From positions 4,278,001 through 4,342,000 of the forward strand of contig OY751489.1 in NCBI GenBank assembly GCA_963565915.1: a stretch of DNA of 64,000 nucleotides. Direction: 5' to 3'. Positions 10,546-20,830 of this stretch are shown piece after piece. The position numbers and the translations under genes are program-made. Within the stretch, counting starts at the first letter, position 1; the number at the start of each line of letters is the position of its first letter. The notes under the pieces are model-generated. The model searched no databases. It saw nothing but the letters and a program-made list of their open reading frames with translations, and was not told the DNA's origin. Source of the DNA: Entoloma clypeatum (taxonomy: Eukaryota > Basidiomycota > Agaricomycetes > Agaricales > Entolomataceae).

Positions 10546-10805
10546 GGATTCAAAATTTAGCCTTTGCAAATGATATTGATAAAGGGTTTGCGAAGTAATA
10601 ATTTGTAGAGGGGACTTTGGGGGCGAAGAATGAAAATGTTTGACAGATGTGAAACACATGGCAAAACATCGACTTTGTTGAGGCATTTCTCATCAACTGT
10701 GATACTTGAGCTTGAGGAACAAAAAAATTCGACAATGCAAATATTGATCATTCTCACCAGAGAAAGTTGATGGAGAATGAAGTCCTGTGAAAAATCCTTT
10801 TGTGT

Positions 10806-12480
10806 CTAGCTTTCCTGTTTCGAAATTTTTATTTCTTTGTTCACCAAATTCTTTGTAAAAGTTGGGTTTTCTTGAGTGGCTTCAAAAACCCTTTCAGGCT
10901 TGCTATTCTCACAGACAAGGAATATTTTTGGCAAAAAGAATAAGCATTGCAATAGTTTAATTTTGGCATTGGAAAAGTGCATCCCAAAAGGAGAACTTTT
11001 GCGATCACTTTCGTGCCTGCGAAAGGGGTCGTGTCTGCGAAAGTTTATGAGAAACAATGAGTCTGCGAAAGTTGATGAGAAACAATCCTTTCTTCCGGAG
11101 TTCTTCTTCGGCTTGCGGCAGTTGCATGTGATATGGCCTTCTTGGTCACAGTTGAAACACTTGCGACCATCTTTCTTCTTTGGAGCGCTACAGTCTTTAG
11201 CCAGATGACCGAAGCGTTGACAGTTGTAGCAACGGGCTACTCCTGCTTTGTCAATCTCCATGGCCTTGCCCTGACCACCATAAGTGGTACCCGATCCAGT
11301 GCACATGTCGCCGCCACCTTGGATGACCAGTGTGTGTCCTTCCATCTGTCGTCCCTTGTTTCGGATCTCCTTTGCGTAATTGGTGTACGTCTTGCCATCG
11401 CTAGCCACTTGTTCAGAGATTCTGCGGTTGACGTTTTTCTCTAGGATGTATTTCCCAGTTTCTTTGCCAAGGTTTGACAGTTTCAAGAGTTCTTCAAATT
11501 CATCCAAGAATTCATCAACAGTGCGTTTCTCTTGTTTCAGGACTTCGAGTCTCGCTTTGGCAGCGACCGACTTGTTGGCGATGGAGAATCGTGTGGTGAT
11601 ATCATCGGAGAAGCCTAGCCAGGTGATGTTCTCGTTGTCAACAGCAAGAGCATCTAACTTGTTACTGGCCCAGTGTCTGCTGGACCCTTCCATCATGCGG
11701 GATAGCACCGCAAGAATCTTCTGATCGTCTGTGAGGCTCTTTTGGAACCTGATGTATAGTTTGGTGGCCTTCCACCACTTGTCAAAGGTGTGTCTGTCCT
11801 TGAACATCCAGGATCCTTGATGATTTTGGATGTATCCATTGTTTGTACTGCCAGAGCTTCTGTCATGTCTAGAGTCTGCGGAGGAGAAGAAGGGTCGGGT
11901 TGTTGGGATGAAGATGGTTTTTGGGATACAGGTAAGGATTGAAAATGAGTCCCTGTTCTAGGCGTCTGTTCGATATCTGACTGCACGGAGTCAAAAGTAA
12001 ATTTGTCAGGAGACTCGTCTGCGGAATCGGTGGCAAAATGCTCAGGGTATTTCCTCTGTAGATCTCTAAGGAATCTCTGTTCCTGCGCATCTGTTGGTTG
12101 CGTGAAGGGGTCAAGTCTCTTGTTCTGTGTCCAACGGTTGTACTCGGTCTGTTGCTCTTTGGAGGTGAAGTGGGCATAGATCTGCTGCTTTGAGTAAGAT
12201 GTGATGATGTGGCTCTGGGACGTCTCGATGTGAGCGTCCTAATCAATCTTCTGATAACGGTTGTCTGGACACCGATAAACTCTCTGATCTCTGTGATCCG
12301 ACCTGTCTGAGGTCCTTCTTGAACGTGAAAGCTTTCAAGTTTGTTCTGTCGGGCGTTATAGCACATGATCTGGTGTTGCCGAGCAAGATGGATGCTCTCT
12401 GCTATCTCACTGTGGGGGCGATGCTCGTCGTTGTCTAGTTCTTCATCAAGCACCTGCTGTAGGATGCAACAGATCTCCAA
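10806..12480 (-). pseudogene. Ty3/gypsy gag with two CCHC zinc knuckles, frameshifted
   Basis: Two overlapping frames form one gag. The upstream frame (12480-11869) is a linker rich in Ser/Thr/Pro; the downstream frame (11807-10806) has the capsid region (FDKWWKATKLYIRF, DEFLDEFEELLKLS) and two nucleocapsid knuckles, CYNCQRFGHLAKDC and CFNCDQEGHITCNC, both C-X2-C-X4-H-X4-C. A 1-nt loss near 11818 separates them. The open frame extends upstream of 12480 to about 12650 without an earlier ATG, so the true start is uncertain. Nothing of protease or RT follows; the element is cut near 10545. A different gypsy lineage from the one at 3717-8283, which has no knuckles in what remains. Confidence 0.8.
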
Positions 12481-12659
12481 TTCGATGTACTGCTGGATGA
12501 GTGTAAAATTGATACTGTCTCGAGGACTTAGCTCCTCCTGTCGGGCTTCTGGTGTGGTGAATGGGTTACTGGTGAAGTCTTCAAAGAAGTGTGACGTCTT
12601 GACTTGTCTGGTAGTTGCTCTCTTCGCTCTGGGCGAACCTAACGAGATTTAGCAACTTG

Positions 12660-12888
12660 TTATGCTTAACAAACCATTCCAAGGTTCGGGCAGAGTATGC
12701 AGGAAGTGGAAAGGCAAGGAGCAATGTGATTGCTAAATCTAAGGAATGTAGCTATGATACATGAGGTTTATATAGTACTGACTATGAGCGGTAGCGAATG
12801 AGTCAGTAACTGTGGAAGGCAGTGTGCATGAGTAAGACAACTGCGGACTGAGTAATACTACTGCGGAGCTGAGTAAGGCTACTGTGGA
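12660..12888. other. Leader/LTR-like region of the minus-strand gypsy, with short tandem repeat
   Basis: No gene seen. About 12830-12888 and again 13134-13155 there is a 20-22 bp tandem repeat with core ACTGCGGACTGAGTAA, three to four copies, split by the foldback element at 12889. A TATATA motif lies near 12770. Probably LTR or leader of the gypsy at 10806-12480, but no paired LTR is available to prove it. Confidence 0.4.
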
Positions 12889-13133
12889 TAGTGTTTAAAG
12901 GTTCAGTTTTTTGAGTTTTTTGATGTCTTTGAAGCTACAGCAACTCTGTTTGAAGTTCTCCAATGAAACAGGGGTCTATGAACAAAAAGAAATCGGTCTT
13001 TTTCGGTCTCAAGAACCGAAAAAGACCGATTTTTTTTCTCTTCAACCATCAGAGAAATGTTGAGAACTTCAAACAGAATTGCTGTAGCTTAAAAAACATC
13101 AAAAAACTCAAAAAACTGAACCTTTAAACACTA
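12889..13133. mobile_element. Foldback MITE (hAT-like), 245 bp
   Basis: Starts TAGTGTTTAAAGGTTCAG and ends with its exact reverse complement. The arms are inverted repeats for about 72 bp with few differences, and the centre holds a second palindrome (ATCGGTCTTTTTCGGT and its complement), so the whole element can fold into one long hairpin. Flanks ACTGTGGA (12881-12888) and ACTGCGGA (13134-13141) could be an 8-bp duplication, but the surrounding tandem repeat contains the same octamer, so this is not independent proof. Confidence 0.85.
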
Positions 13134-13440
13134 ACTGCGGACTGAGTCATACTGGGAATCTAAGGGAGTGAAAGTAGGTATTAGACATAGTGTATTCATA
13201 AGAGGGCGCCAAGTTGGGATGATAAGTAAAAGAGATGACATGGTCCGCATACCGTAGAGTCCATAACACCGAGCAACGGCGGGAGACACAACGAATGGGA
13301 CAGGACACGCAAGAAAGATGGAGGACCTGAGAAATGGCACAGAAGATGTTACGAACACAGTAGTAGTATATAAGGTAGATAGTTTGAACATGGAACCCCA
13401 GTCTTGAGCTGGTTTCTACCACTTCAAACCTCATTCTAAG
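13134..13440. other. Host or LTR sequence between foldback MITE and hAT copy 7
   Basis: No gene recognised. Contains ATATAAGG near 13370. It ran directly into what is now 21386 before hAT copy 7 and the copia inserted, as shown by the shared target ATTCTAAG. Confidence 0.4.
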
Positions 13441-13719
13441 TAGTGTTTCGAGGTCCAGTTTACCTTCGTCAATTTCAGACCGAGACCGGATGGGACCGAA
13501 CCAGTGAGAGACCAAGACCGGATGGGACCGAACCGGTGAGAGACCGGACCGCCGGTCTCAGTCTTTAAGGTTTGGAATCACGGCTGGTCCTTGGTTCACT
13601 CAAAACTTTAGAGTTTGAAAGACCGGCCAAAGACCGGTTCAGACCGGTTTAAACCAGTGTTTTCCACGGAACGATCCGAGGAACTGAAATGGATGTCCCG
13701 AAATGGCAAGTACAAAATT

Positions 13720-13803
13720 TGTGCCACAAGAAAGACTTGAACTCTGAACTTCTATAGTACAAAAGATTCTTTTAACAACACTTAACCAACTGAGCCACAA
13801 GAC
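13720..13803 (-). other. tRNA-like segment with pol III box motifs
   Basis: On the minus strand TGGCTCAGTTGG (13797-13786) is a perfect match to the tRNA A-box consensus TRGCNNAGYNGG. About 45 nt downstream AGAGTTCAAGTCT resembles a B box. The arms do not close into a full cloverleaf (the acceptor ends do not pair), so this is a degenerate tRNA or a tRNA-derived SINE head rather than a working tRNA gene. Confidence 0.45.
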
Positions 13804-15004
13804 CATTATATTTTATTGCTCACACTCTACTTACATCCCATTTTCCCACTTGCTAAATAAGCACAACCTCGTGGTTTTTGACAAAAGGTGCACGTGTGTG
13901 CTCCCTCCTGCCTCAATCACAAGTAGCCAGGTTATAAATATATTCTATAGATATATTCTAAACTTTTCACCACCTGTGCCCCTCATTGCGGAGTCAGCAA
14001 TGGGTGGATGTGTCAGTTCGACTTTGGATGACTTGTGACACGCACGCATCAAACATGTCAAATACATGTAAACAAACCTGAAAAAACATCACACATCTGC
14101 TTATTATGTCTACACAGGAAGAAGTAAGGGCTTCTACTATATTGATTAGGTAGGGGGACCTTCTATATCATCAAGTATGTACTTATTTCATCAAATTAGG
14201 CCACGGATTGTAAGTTATAGAGGTGTGATGCTGATGACCAAATAATAGCGAACAATATGCAAAATGCATCGCGCGGGCGCGTGCGGCCCCTTCCTCATGG
14301 ACTAATAATAGTTTGCAGTGATAGAATTATATATTGGATATATATTCACCTTCTGAAACACCTTGAATAATTTTTAGAAGTCAAAGTAAGATAGAAATAA
14401 TGAAATGTGCAGATTTCAGAAAAAGTCTTATATCTCTCTAATGAATGAACCAAATTTGAAAAATGAAGGTGCTGGGAGTTCCCCTGAATGTAGGGAATCC
14501 AAAGCTGAAATAAAATTTTTGACAAATTTTCGACTTATTTTACTCATATTCACCTTATTCAGACTTTGAAATTCATTTGAATACTCTGAGGAGGTTCAGA
14601 TACAATGTTTCCATAGTATATATACAGTACATGTAGAATAAAGTGCTTGTGGAAAGGAGGAAGTAAGAAAATGATGTTTTTTGTGTTTAAAGAAAGCCAT
14701 GATGCACTATTCATCACGATTTACAGGGTGTTTTGATACATCATTTTGAAGTACAGACTTTCTACCATGCTTAGCTCATGTATCTAACTGTAAATATACT
14801 TATTATGAGTTTCTACATATCTCTACATAAGGTAAGGACTATTTTTGGGACTCATGGTGCCACAGTTTGGGCATTGAGGCTGCGAGTTTCAAGGACACAT
14901 TGCTCGGCATTGACTGCCGAGCATGCGCGGCAATTGCCGAAAGTCGAACCATATATTCGACGGCCAGCAAAACATTCCCACACTTTTTGTTTGTTCCCAC
15001 CTCC

Positions 15005-15330
15005 ACTACACCTGGCCACAACTGCCGCCCAACTGCCACCACTCCTGCCCAACGGCCCCTACTCCCACCCAATGACCCCTTGCATGCCCAATGGCCTCTA
15101 CTCCTGCCCAATGCTGTCAAGTTGTGCCCCACTGCCCCCTCTAGCGCCCAACGGCCTCCACTTGCCGCCCAATGGCAGCCACTCCCGCCCAACAACCCCT
15201 CGTGTGCCCAATGGCCTCTACTCCCGCCCAACGCCATCAAGTCGCGCCCCACCGCCCCCTCACATGCCCAACAGCTGCCACTCGCGTCGACTCACGTGCA
15301 ATGGCATCCAATCACGCCCAAAAGCATGTA
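15005..15330. repeat. 20-bp minisatellite inside hAT copy 7
   Basis: About 16 units in the CCCAAYGGCC orientation, opposite to copies 3 and 4, as expected from the inverted element. Open frames across it (for instance one of 194 codons on the plus strand) are repeats, not genes. Confidence 0.85.
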
Positions 15331-15623
15331 CGGCTGGGCTGAGCCCACGGAGGAGCGATTGAGGGAGTATGATGTGCGTGTGCAGCATCTGGCTGTGCGC
15401 GCGCATCCTTATTGTTATGTACCTTGTAATATATTGCTTTAAACCGGTCTGAACCGGCTCAGTCTCAACTCTAAGAGGTAATGTGGACCGATGCATTGGT
15501 CTTGCATCGGTCCAGTTTGGTTTTCTGATAATCTTGTGAACCGAAAATTCGGTCTCGGTCTCGGTCTCTCTATTTTGAGGGTCAAAAACCAGACCAAATC
15601 GGACCTTTAAACACTAATTCTAA

Positions 15624-15918
15624 TGTTGAAACTTTTCCCATCATGTAGATTAGATTAGATTACATCACGTGACCTTTACATATCTTCATTACATACTTGT
15701 TTGGTTGGTACAAACAGTAGTACGGTATATAAGACCAGGAAACTGTCAATATCAACTTGACTCTTAACCAGCTCCATCGCTCTCACCAGCCTCAACCGCT
15801 CTCACTAGCCTTACCCCCTCCAAACCATGTAAGTGACCATAGCGGTATCGTAGAGTACTTCCACTGTAGCTATGTTGCTCAGTACACCTGTGGCTAGCGC
15901 CCAGGTGGAACTTCAACA
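15624..15918 (+). repeat. Copia 5' LTR
   Basis: 295 bp, TGTTGAAAC...CTTCAACA, with a TATA-like GGTATATAAG near 15724 and a TTAGA tandem near its start. Identical to the 3' LTR at 21086-21380. Confidence 0.95.
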
Positions 15919-16223
15919 GGTTATGGGCCCCGGATAGCAGAGGGACTTGGGAAACGCTGGCAACAGCGAGTACCTGCCCACTCTACCCTGGTTGGCGAAG
16001 AACCGATCGAAAGATCTAGGTTCCGAGTCTTACTTCTTCACATATGAACCTGGGAACGTCATTACGACAAGTACCTGTCATGAGACGTCCCTAAGGGGAT
16101 TGACCTAGTACACTCCATGTGGAAACGTTGATCGCACTTTATATGTTTCTGACATATAAAGGGTCTTCCCGTGACCGCTATTCCTAAAGGGAATATGTCA
16201 TAAGGAATCATTTAATTGTTTTC

Positions 16224-18140
16224 TTGAATCATATTCATAACACATCACTGATTGGGAACCCTTTTTTAGATTCATCTAAAATGTCTACCTCTCGCTCCGC
16301 CCTCGACTCCATTGTCGTCTTCGACGGCATCGACTACCAAAGCTGGGCCGAAAGGATGAAGTCCTACCTCCTCCATCAAGGAGTATGGCGCCTTGTTTCT
16401 GGCGACATCACCCGCCCTGTCATTGCCGACTTCACCACCACGGTCTCCACCCCTGGGGCCACTGCTGCTGCTCCTCCTATGCTGGTTACCACTGTTGACC
16501 AGCCCGGCTTCCGCAAGGAAGAAAAGGCCTGGATTAGGGACGACGACACAGCCCTTGGAGCGATCCATCTAAAAGTCTCTGAGGCGATCAGGCGACACAT
16601 CAAAGACAGCACCTCGGCACTTGGCGCGTGGAAAACGCTGAAGGATGCCTACTCCAAGGTATCCCCGGCTGTCATCTTCAGCGACTTCAAGGCCGCCGCC
16701 ACCTACAAGCTATCTGGACACGACCCCATGCCTGAAATTGAACGCCTGGGGTCTCTTTTCGCCCGGCTCGCCGATTCGAGCTTTGTCGTCCCCGATCTGA
16801 TGCAGGCAATGATCCTGGCCAATGCAATTCCCGACGCCTGGTCGTCACTCTCCACCGCCCTTTTCCAGGTCTACGACGCCGACGATTTCACCTACAAAGC
16901 CGTCGCCGAAAGCATCATCTCTGAATACCGGCGCAAGTATGCGGTAGGGTCTACTCAGGCGTCCAACGAGCAGGCCCGGAAAATCTCCGGGACAAAGCGC
17001 AAGGGGCAGGACCCCAAATGGGAAAAGCAGCAAAAGCCGAGTACCTCGCAGAACGACACTGACGAGCAGCCCAACTCGACTGACCCTAGTACCGCTTCTG
17101 AAAAGAAGAAGGGAAAAGGACGCTGGCGCAATCAGAAGAAGAGTGCCAACAATGCGGACAACACGTCCGACCATGTGGAAGAAACGATTGAGTTTGTTGC
17201 TCCCGCCATCCACTTCCCTCCTCTTCCGCCACCATCCTTCACAACCGTCACTGGGCGCGGAAAAACGATGAGTACCGCCCAGCCAGACTCTCAAAGAATG
17301 CAGTCGCTCCTTCAGCGAATGAACCCACCTCCATCCCAGTACACCGGGCTTCCTTCGGGCAAGCCGTCTGCGTGGAAAAAGAATGACCATGTCAGGAAAC
17401 TCGTGCGGAGCATTGGTGCTCGTCCCTCAGGGTCAAATCTTCGAATTCTGGATACGATTATCCCAGAAGAAGATGAAAGACCATCCAAGCAGCGTCGAGT
17501 CACTCCGCCTTTGGATGACTCCCTCAGGATGATGGACATAGACCATCAGAGCGAGCGTATGGGGCCGGATCAATTCGAAGATGGGCTTATTGAACTTGAC
17601 GGTTCGTCATCTCCCTCTCCTGAATCTGACCAATTAAGAAAAGCTAATAACACCTCACTTCAGACGTGTAAAATATTAGCTAGTACTAGTGCAGAATGTA
17701 TGGATCATATTGACAGCGATCTATATAAAAAATATACAAAGCACTTTGCGTCATGCACACACTGTAAGGAGAAAGAACGCGCACAATGGATCTTAGACTC
17801 CGGTGCCTCGTTACACTTTACCCATGAGTTCAAGAACTTTGCATACTACAGGCCTCTCAAGGCTAAGCGATTTGTCCAAACAGCTGCAAAGGGAAAGAAA
17901 CTGGAGATACTCGGAGTTGGGGCCGTTCCAGTATGGCATACCCTAAATGGGGAAACTAAAACCCATCTCCTACGACCGGTATTTTATATTCCGGATATGG
18001 ACACACGTCTATTGTCCCTAGGCGTCTTCCTTAACCATGGTTACAAAGTTGATGGAATGCGTGGAGAAATTAATATCTCTAAAGGGCTGAACAAAATACA
18101 GTTTTCGCCTCATTTCATCGGACAAACCATTTACTGTTAG
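16224..18140 (+). CDS. Copia gag and protease frame
   Basis: 638 codons. The gag part begins near MSTSRSAL (16281; an upstream in-frame ATG at 16224 is possible) and has the copia-type core W-A-E-R-M-K-S-Y-L. No CCHC knuckle is visible; a lysine-rich segment (KRKGQDPKWEKQQK, KKKGKGRWRNQKK) may replace it in RNA binding. The aspartic protease active site is WILDSGASLHF. The frame stops at 18138; the integrase continues in the -1 frame, which is open from 18083, so the two overlap by about 55 nt. This could be a 1-nt deletion or a frameshift site; I see no clear slippery heptamer. Confidence 0.85.
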   Translation: MNHIHNTSLIGNPFLDSSKMSTSRSALDSIVVFDGIDYQSWAERMKSYLLHQGVWRLVSGDITRPVIADFTTTVSTPGATAAAPPMLVTTVDQPGFRKEEKAWIRDDDTALGAIHLKVSEAIRRHIKDSTSALGAWKTLKDAYSKVSPAVIFSDFKAAATYKLSGHDPMPEIERLGSLFARLADSSFVVPDLMQAMILANAIPDAWSSLSTALFQVYDADDFTYKAVAESIISEYRRKYAVGSTQASNEQARKISGTKRKGQDPKWEKQQKPSTSQNDTDEQPNSTDPSTASEKKKGKGRWRNQKKSANNADNTSDHVEETIEFVAPAIHFPPLPPPSFTTVTGRGKTMSTAQPDSQRMQSLLQRMNPPPSQYTGLPSGKPSAWKKNDHVRKLVRSIGARPSGSNLRILDTIIPEEDERPSKQRRVTPPLDDSLRMMDIDHQSERMGPDQFEDGLIELDGSSSPSPESDQLRKANNTSLQTCKILASTSAECMDHIDSDLYKKYTKHFASCTHCKEKERAQWILDSGASLHFTHEFKNFAYYRPLKAKRFVQTAAKGKKLEILGVGAVPVWHTLNGETKTHLLRPVFYIPDMDTRLLSLGVFLNHGYKVDGMRGEINISKGLNKIQFSPHFIGQTIYC

Positions 18141-20830
18141 ACACTGAAATACGCTATGATCAAATCCACGCGATCTCTAGTGGAACCACTGTCGAAACCT
18201 GGCACAAGCGTCTTGGCCACCCAAACGATCAAGCGCTCGCAAAGATTCCCACCAGTACCAAAGGGGTACCTGAAACGCTAGTACGTGAGAAATCACAGGA
18301 AAGCTGCACAGGGTGTCTCAAAGGGAAAATGCCGAATCAGTCATATCCCAATTCGATGACAAGGGCAACAAAAACCTTTGATCTGATCCATTCCGACCTC
18401 AAACAGATATCCACGGCATCATATCATAAATATAAATATTTCCTCACGTTTTTGGACGATTTTTCATCCCACGTCTGGGTTGTCTTGCTTAGAAAGAAAT
18501 CGGATGCCATCACGGCACTGCGACAATTTCTTGCGATGATCCAGAATCAGTTCGCCGCCACTCCTAAGAAATGGCGAGTTGATGGAGGTGGAGAGTTTGA
18601 CGAATACAAGAATGTACTTGCCGATCATGGAGTTCTGATCGACGTCACGCTCCCGTATCAGCATCAGCAGAACGGTAGAGCAGAACGGATAAATCGAACC
18701 CTGTGGGAGAAATCTCAGGCCTTGCGCTTCGACGCGTGCTTACCCCCTATGTGGTGGGAATTCTGTCTGGAACATGCAGTGATTCTCTACAATAGAACCC
18801 CCATGCAGCGTCTTGAATGGAATACCCCTTACTTCAGGGTGACCAATGAGATTCCCGATATGTCAAGCATCAGAGTCTTCGGATGTCAGGCATATGTGTA
18901 TATCCCAAAGGAAAAACGTAGAAATTCCCTGGAGTCTAGATCTCGATTGATGATTTATCTCAGATCAAAACCAGGGGTCAAAGGATACCATTTCATAAAT
19001 CCTGAGACTAATACAATTTTCATGGGTGGGAAAGCTATCTTTGATGAAAGCAAGTACCCCAGATGCCACATCGACCCTTTGCCAGAAAACCATCCAGAAA
19101 TGGAAAATCCAGAACCGGCTGATGAGTTTGAGGACCTCATCCCCGGAAATGATGACAATGATAGTCACAACGAAACACCTCATGACCCAGTTCCCATTGA
19201 ACAAAATCAACCTGAATCAGACAATGAACTGCCTGCCAGTGAGCCTGATGACGAACCACGAGTACCCACTCCGGAACCCGAGCAAGTACCAGATCGACCG
19301 ATCAGGGAACGACGAGTTCGGAAGATGCCAGGAAGCATCTATGGGGAAGACACTCCAGCGTCTGATCTTGAAAAATTAGATCGAAGACGGAGATTGGGCG
19401 GTCAAATGGCATGGATGAATGACCTCCTGATGGAGGCAATATCAGTCCAAGTTGGCATCGTTGAAATGTCCCATAAAGACATATACCCTCTTCCAAATAA
19501 AGAAGACTGGTATGCGGCTGAACGTAAAGAGCTAGACATGCTCAAACGCCGTGGGGTGATCACGGAGCTAGTACCCCTGCCTGCAGGGAGGAAAGCTCTA
19601 AGGAACAAATGGGTTTATAACGAAAAGTCCGACGGGCGTCTGAAAGCACGCCTCATCGCAAAAGGCTTCTCACAGGTAGAAGGGATCGACTTTGATCAGA
19701 TCTTCTCACCAGTCGTAAGATATGAAACCGTCCGACTGATACTGGCATTGACAGCCCTTGAAGGGTGGTTCATGACACTTTTGGACGTCTCATCAGCCTT
19801 CCTCTATGGAACACTCCGTGAAGTCATTTACATGCGACAGCCTGAGGGCTACATAGTAAAAGGGAAAGAACACCTCGTGTACCAACTATTCAAAGCTCTA
19901 TATGGACTTAAGCAGGCTGCATTAGCCTGGTGGAGGGAACTTGATTCCTCCATGAAAAAGCTCGGCTTTGTCCGGCTTCACTCCGATGCGGGAGTGTTCA
20001 TTCACAAAAGTACCAACAGGGAAATTGTAATCGCCGTCATCTATGTCGACGACTCTGCTTTTCTTGGCACAAACCGGGAATATACGCTAGAGAAAAAGAA
20101 GGCCTTCATGACCACATGGGAATGTAGGGACCTAGGGCACCTTGTGCCTGATGGGGAACCGAAAGAATTTCTCTCTATCCAAATAAGGCAATGCGGGAAA
20201 CGTATCTTCATCGATCAAGTACCTTACCTTGAGAAAATACTCGAACGAATGGGGATGAGCGAATCTAACGCCACCCATACCCTACTTCCTACGGGCTACA
20301 AACCCATCATGTCCAAAGATGAACCCAATGCAGAACTTCGATCAAAGTACCAATCTGTCATCGGATCACTTTTATATCTGATGATTGGAACAAGGCCAGA
20401 CATCTGTTTTGCTGTGATTAAAATGTCGCAGTTTTCCGCAAATCCCACCAAACGCCATTTAGAAGTGGCTAGGGATATTTGCAGGTATCTGAAGGCTACA
20501 AAAAATTATGCAATCATGTATGATGGCGACTCAGGGAAAGGGATCTATGCATTCACAGACTCCGACTGGGCGTCAGATGAAAACACGAGGAGGTCTACCA
20601 CTGGCTTCTTCATATCACTGGTGTCTGGAGCAGTGACATGGGTATCATCGGCGCAAAAGACCATCGCCCTCTCTTCCACAGAAGCAGAGTATATGGTGTT
20701 ATCAGACTGCAGTCGCGCAGCAACATGGCTGAGAAGCATGCTTGCCGAACTTGGAATGCAGATCGGATCAGTACTGATCTACGGAGATAACAACGGCTCC
20801 GGTTTTTATTGCATCCAACCCTGTAACTGA
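18083..20830 (+). CDS. Copia integrase, reverse transcriptase and RNase H frame (3'-broken)
   Basis: The frame includes, before its first ATG at 18329, the GAG-pre-integrase segment WHKRLGH and CTGCLKGK (the HHCC zinc finger). Integrase catalytic residues sit in LIHSDL, RVDGGGEFDEY and NGRAERIN. RT shows NKWVYNEK, LDVSSAFLYG (motif A), YGLKQAALAWW and VIYVDDSAF (motif C, YVDD). RNase H has FTDSDWASD and SSTEAEY. A 1-nt insertion near 20805 shifts the frame so that it ends at 20830; the rest of RNase H (to about 21005) lies in the next frame and has a further TGA at 20856-20858 where the related copy at 5632-5946 has CGA. Confidence 0.88.
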   Translation, partial: RAEQNTVFASFHRTNHLLLDTEIRYDQIHAISSGTTVETWHKRLGHPNDQALAKIPTSTKGVPETLVREKSQESCTGCLKGKMPNQSYPNSMTRATKTFDLIHSDLKQISTASYHKYKYFLTFLDDFSSHVWVVLLRKKSDAITALRQFLAMIQNQFAATPKKWRVDGGGEFDEYKNVLADHGVLIDVTLPYQHQQNGRAERINRTLWEKSQALRFDACLPPMWWEFCLEHAVILYNRTPMQRLEWNTPYFRVTNEIPDMSSIRVFGCQAYVYIPKEKRRNSLESRSRLMIYLRSKPGVKGYHFINPETNTIFMGGKAIFDESKYPRCHIDPLPENHPEMENPEPADEFEDLIPGNDDNDSHNETPHDPVPIEQNQPESDNELPASEPDDEPRVPTPEPEQVPDRPIRERRVRKMPGSIYGEDTPASDLEKLDRRRRLGGQMAWMNDLLMEAISVQVGIVEMSHKDIYPLPNKEDWYAAERKELDMLKRRGVITELVPLPAGRKALRNKWVYNEKSDGRLKARLIAKGFSQVEGIDFDQIFSPVVRYETVRLILALTALEGWFMTLLDVSSAFLYGTLREVIYMRQPEGYIVKGKEHLVYQLFKALYGLKQAALAWWRELDSSMKKLGFVRLHSDAGVFIHKSTNREIVIAVIYVDDSAFLGTNREYTLEKKKAFMTTWECRDLGHLVPDGEPKEFLSIQIRQCGKRIFIDQVPYLEKILERMGMSESNATHTLLPTGYKPIMSKDEPNAELRSKYQSVIGSLLYLMIGTRPDICFAVIKMSQFSANPTKRHLEVARDICRYLKATKNYAIMYDGDSGKGIYAFTDSDWASDENTRRSTTGFFISLVSGAVTWVSSAQKTIALSSTEAEYMVLSDCSRAATWLRSMLAELGMQIGSVLIYGDNNGSGFYCIQPCN

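Larger units (their letters stand above)
13441..15616 (-). mobile_element. hAT-like element (copy 7), complete
   Basis: Ends TAGTGTTTCGAGGTCCAG and (reverse complement of right end) TAGTGTTTAAAGGTCCGA. Its 8-bp duplication is ATTCTAAG: intact on the left (13433-13440), and on the right split by the copia, seven bases at 15617-15623 and the final G at 21386. Interior matches copies 3 and 4 in reverse, including the minisatellite (about 15005-15330). A tRNA-like segment lies at about 13720-13803. No transposase frame. Confidence 0.88.

Noticed and set aside
12881..13141. 8-bp duplication of the foldback MITE as independent proof of hAT insertion
   Set aside because: The octamer belongs to a local tandem repeat, so both flanks would carry it anyway.
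14778..15442. Two overlapping ORFs of about 190 codons, rich in Pro, Ser and Asn
   Set aside because: They are frames through the 20-bp minisatellite; the period not divisible by 3 keeps several frames open.
18083..18140. Programmed -1 frameshift site between copia gag and pol
   Set aside because: Not excluded, but no convincing slippery heptamer is visible in the 55-nt overlap, and a 1-nt loss explains the break equally well given the other lesions.
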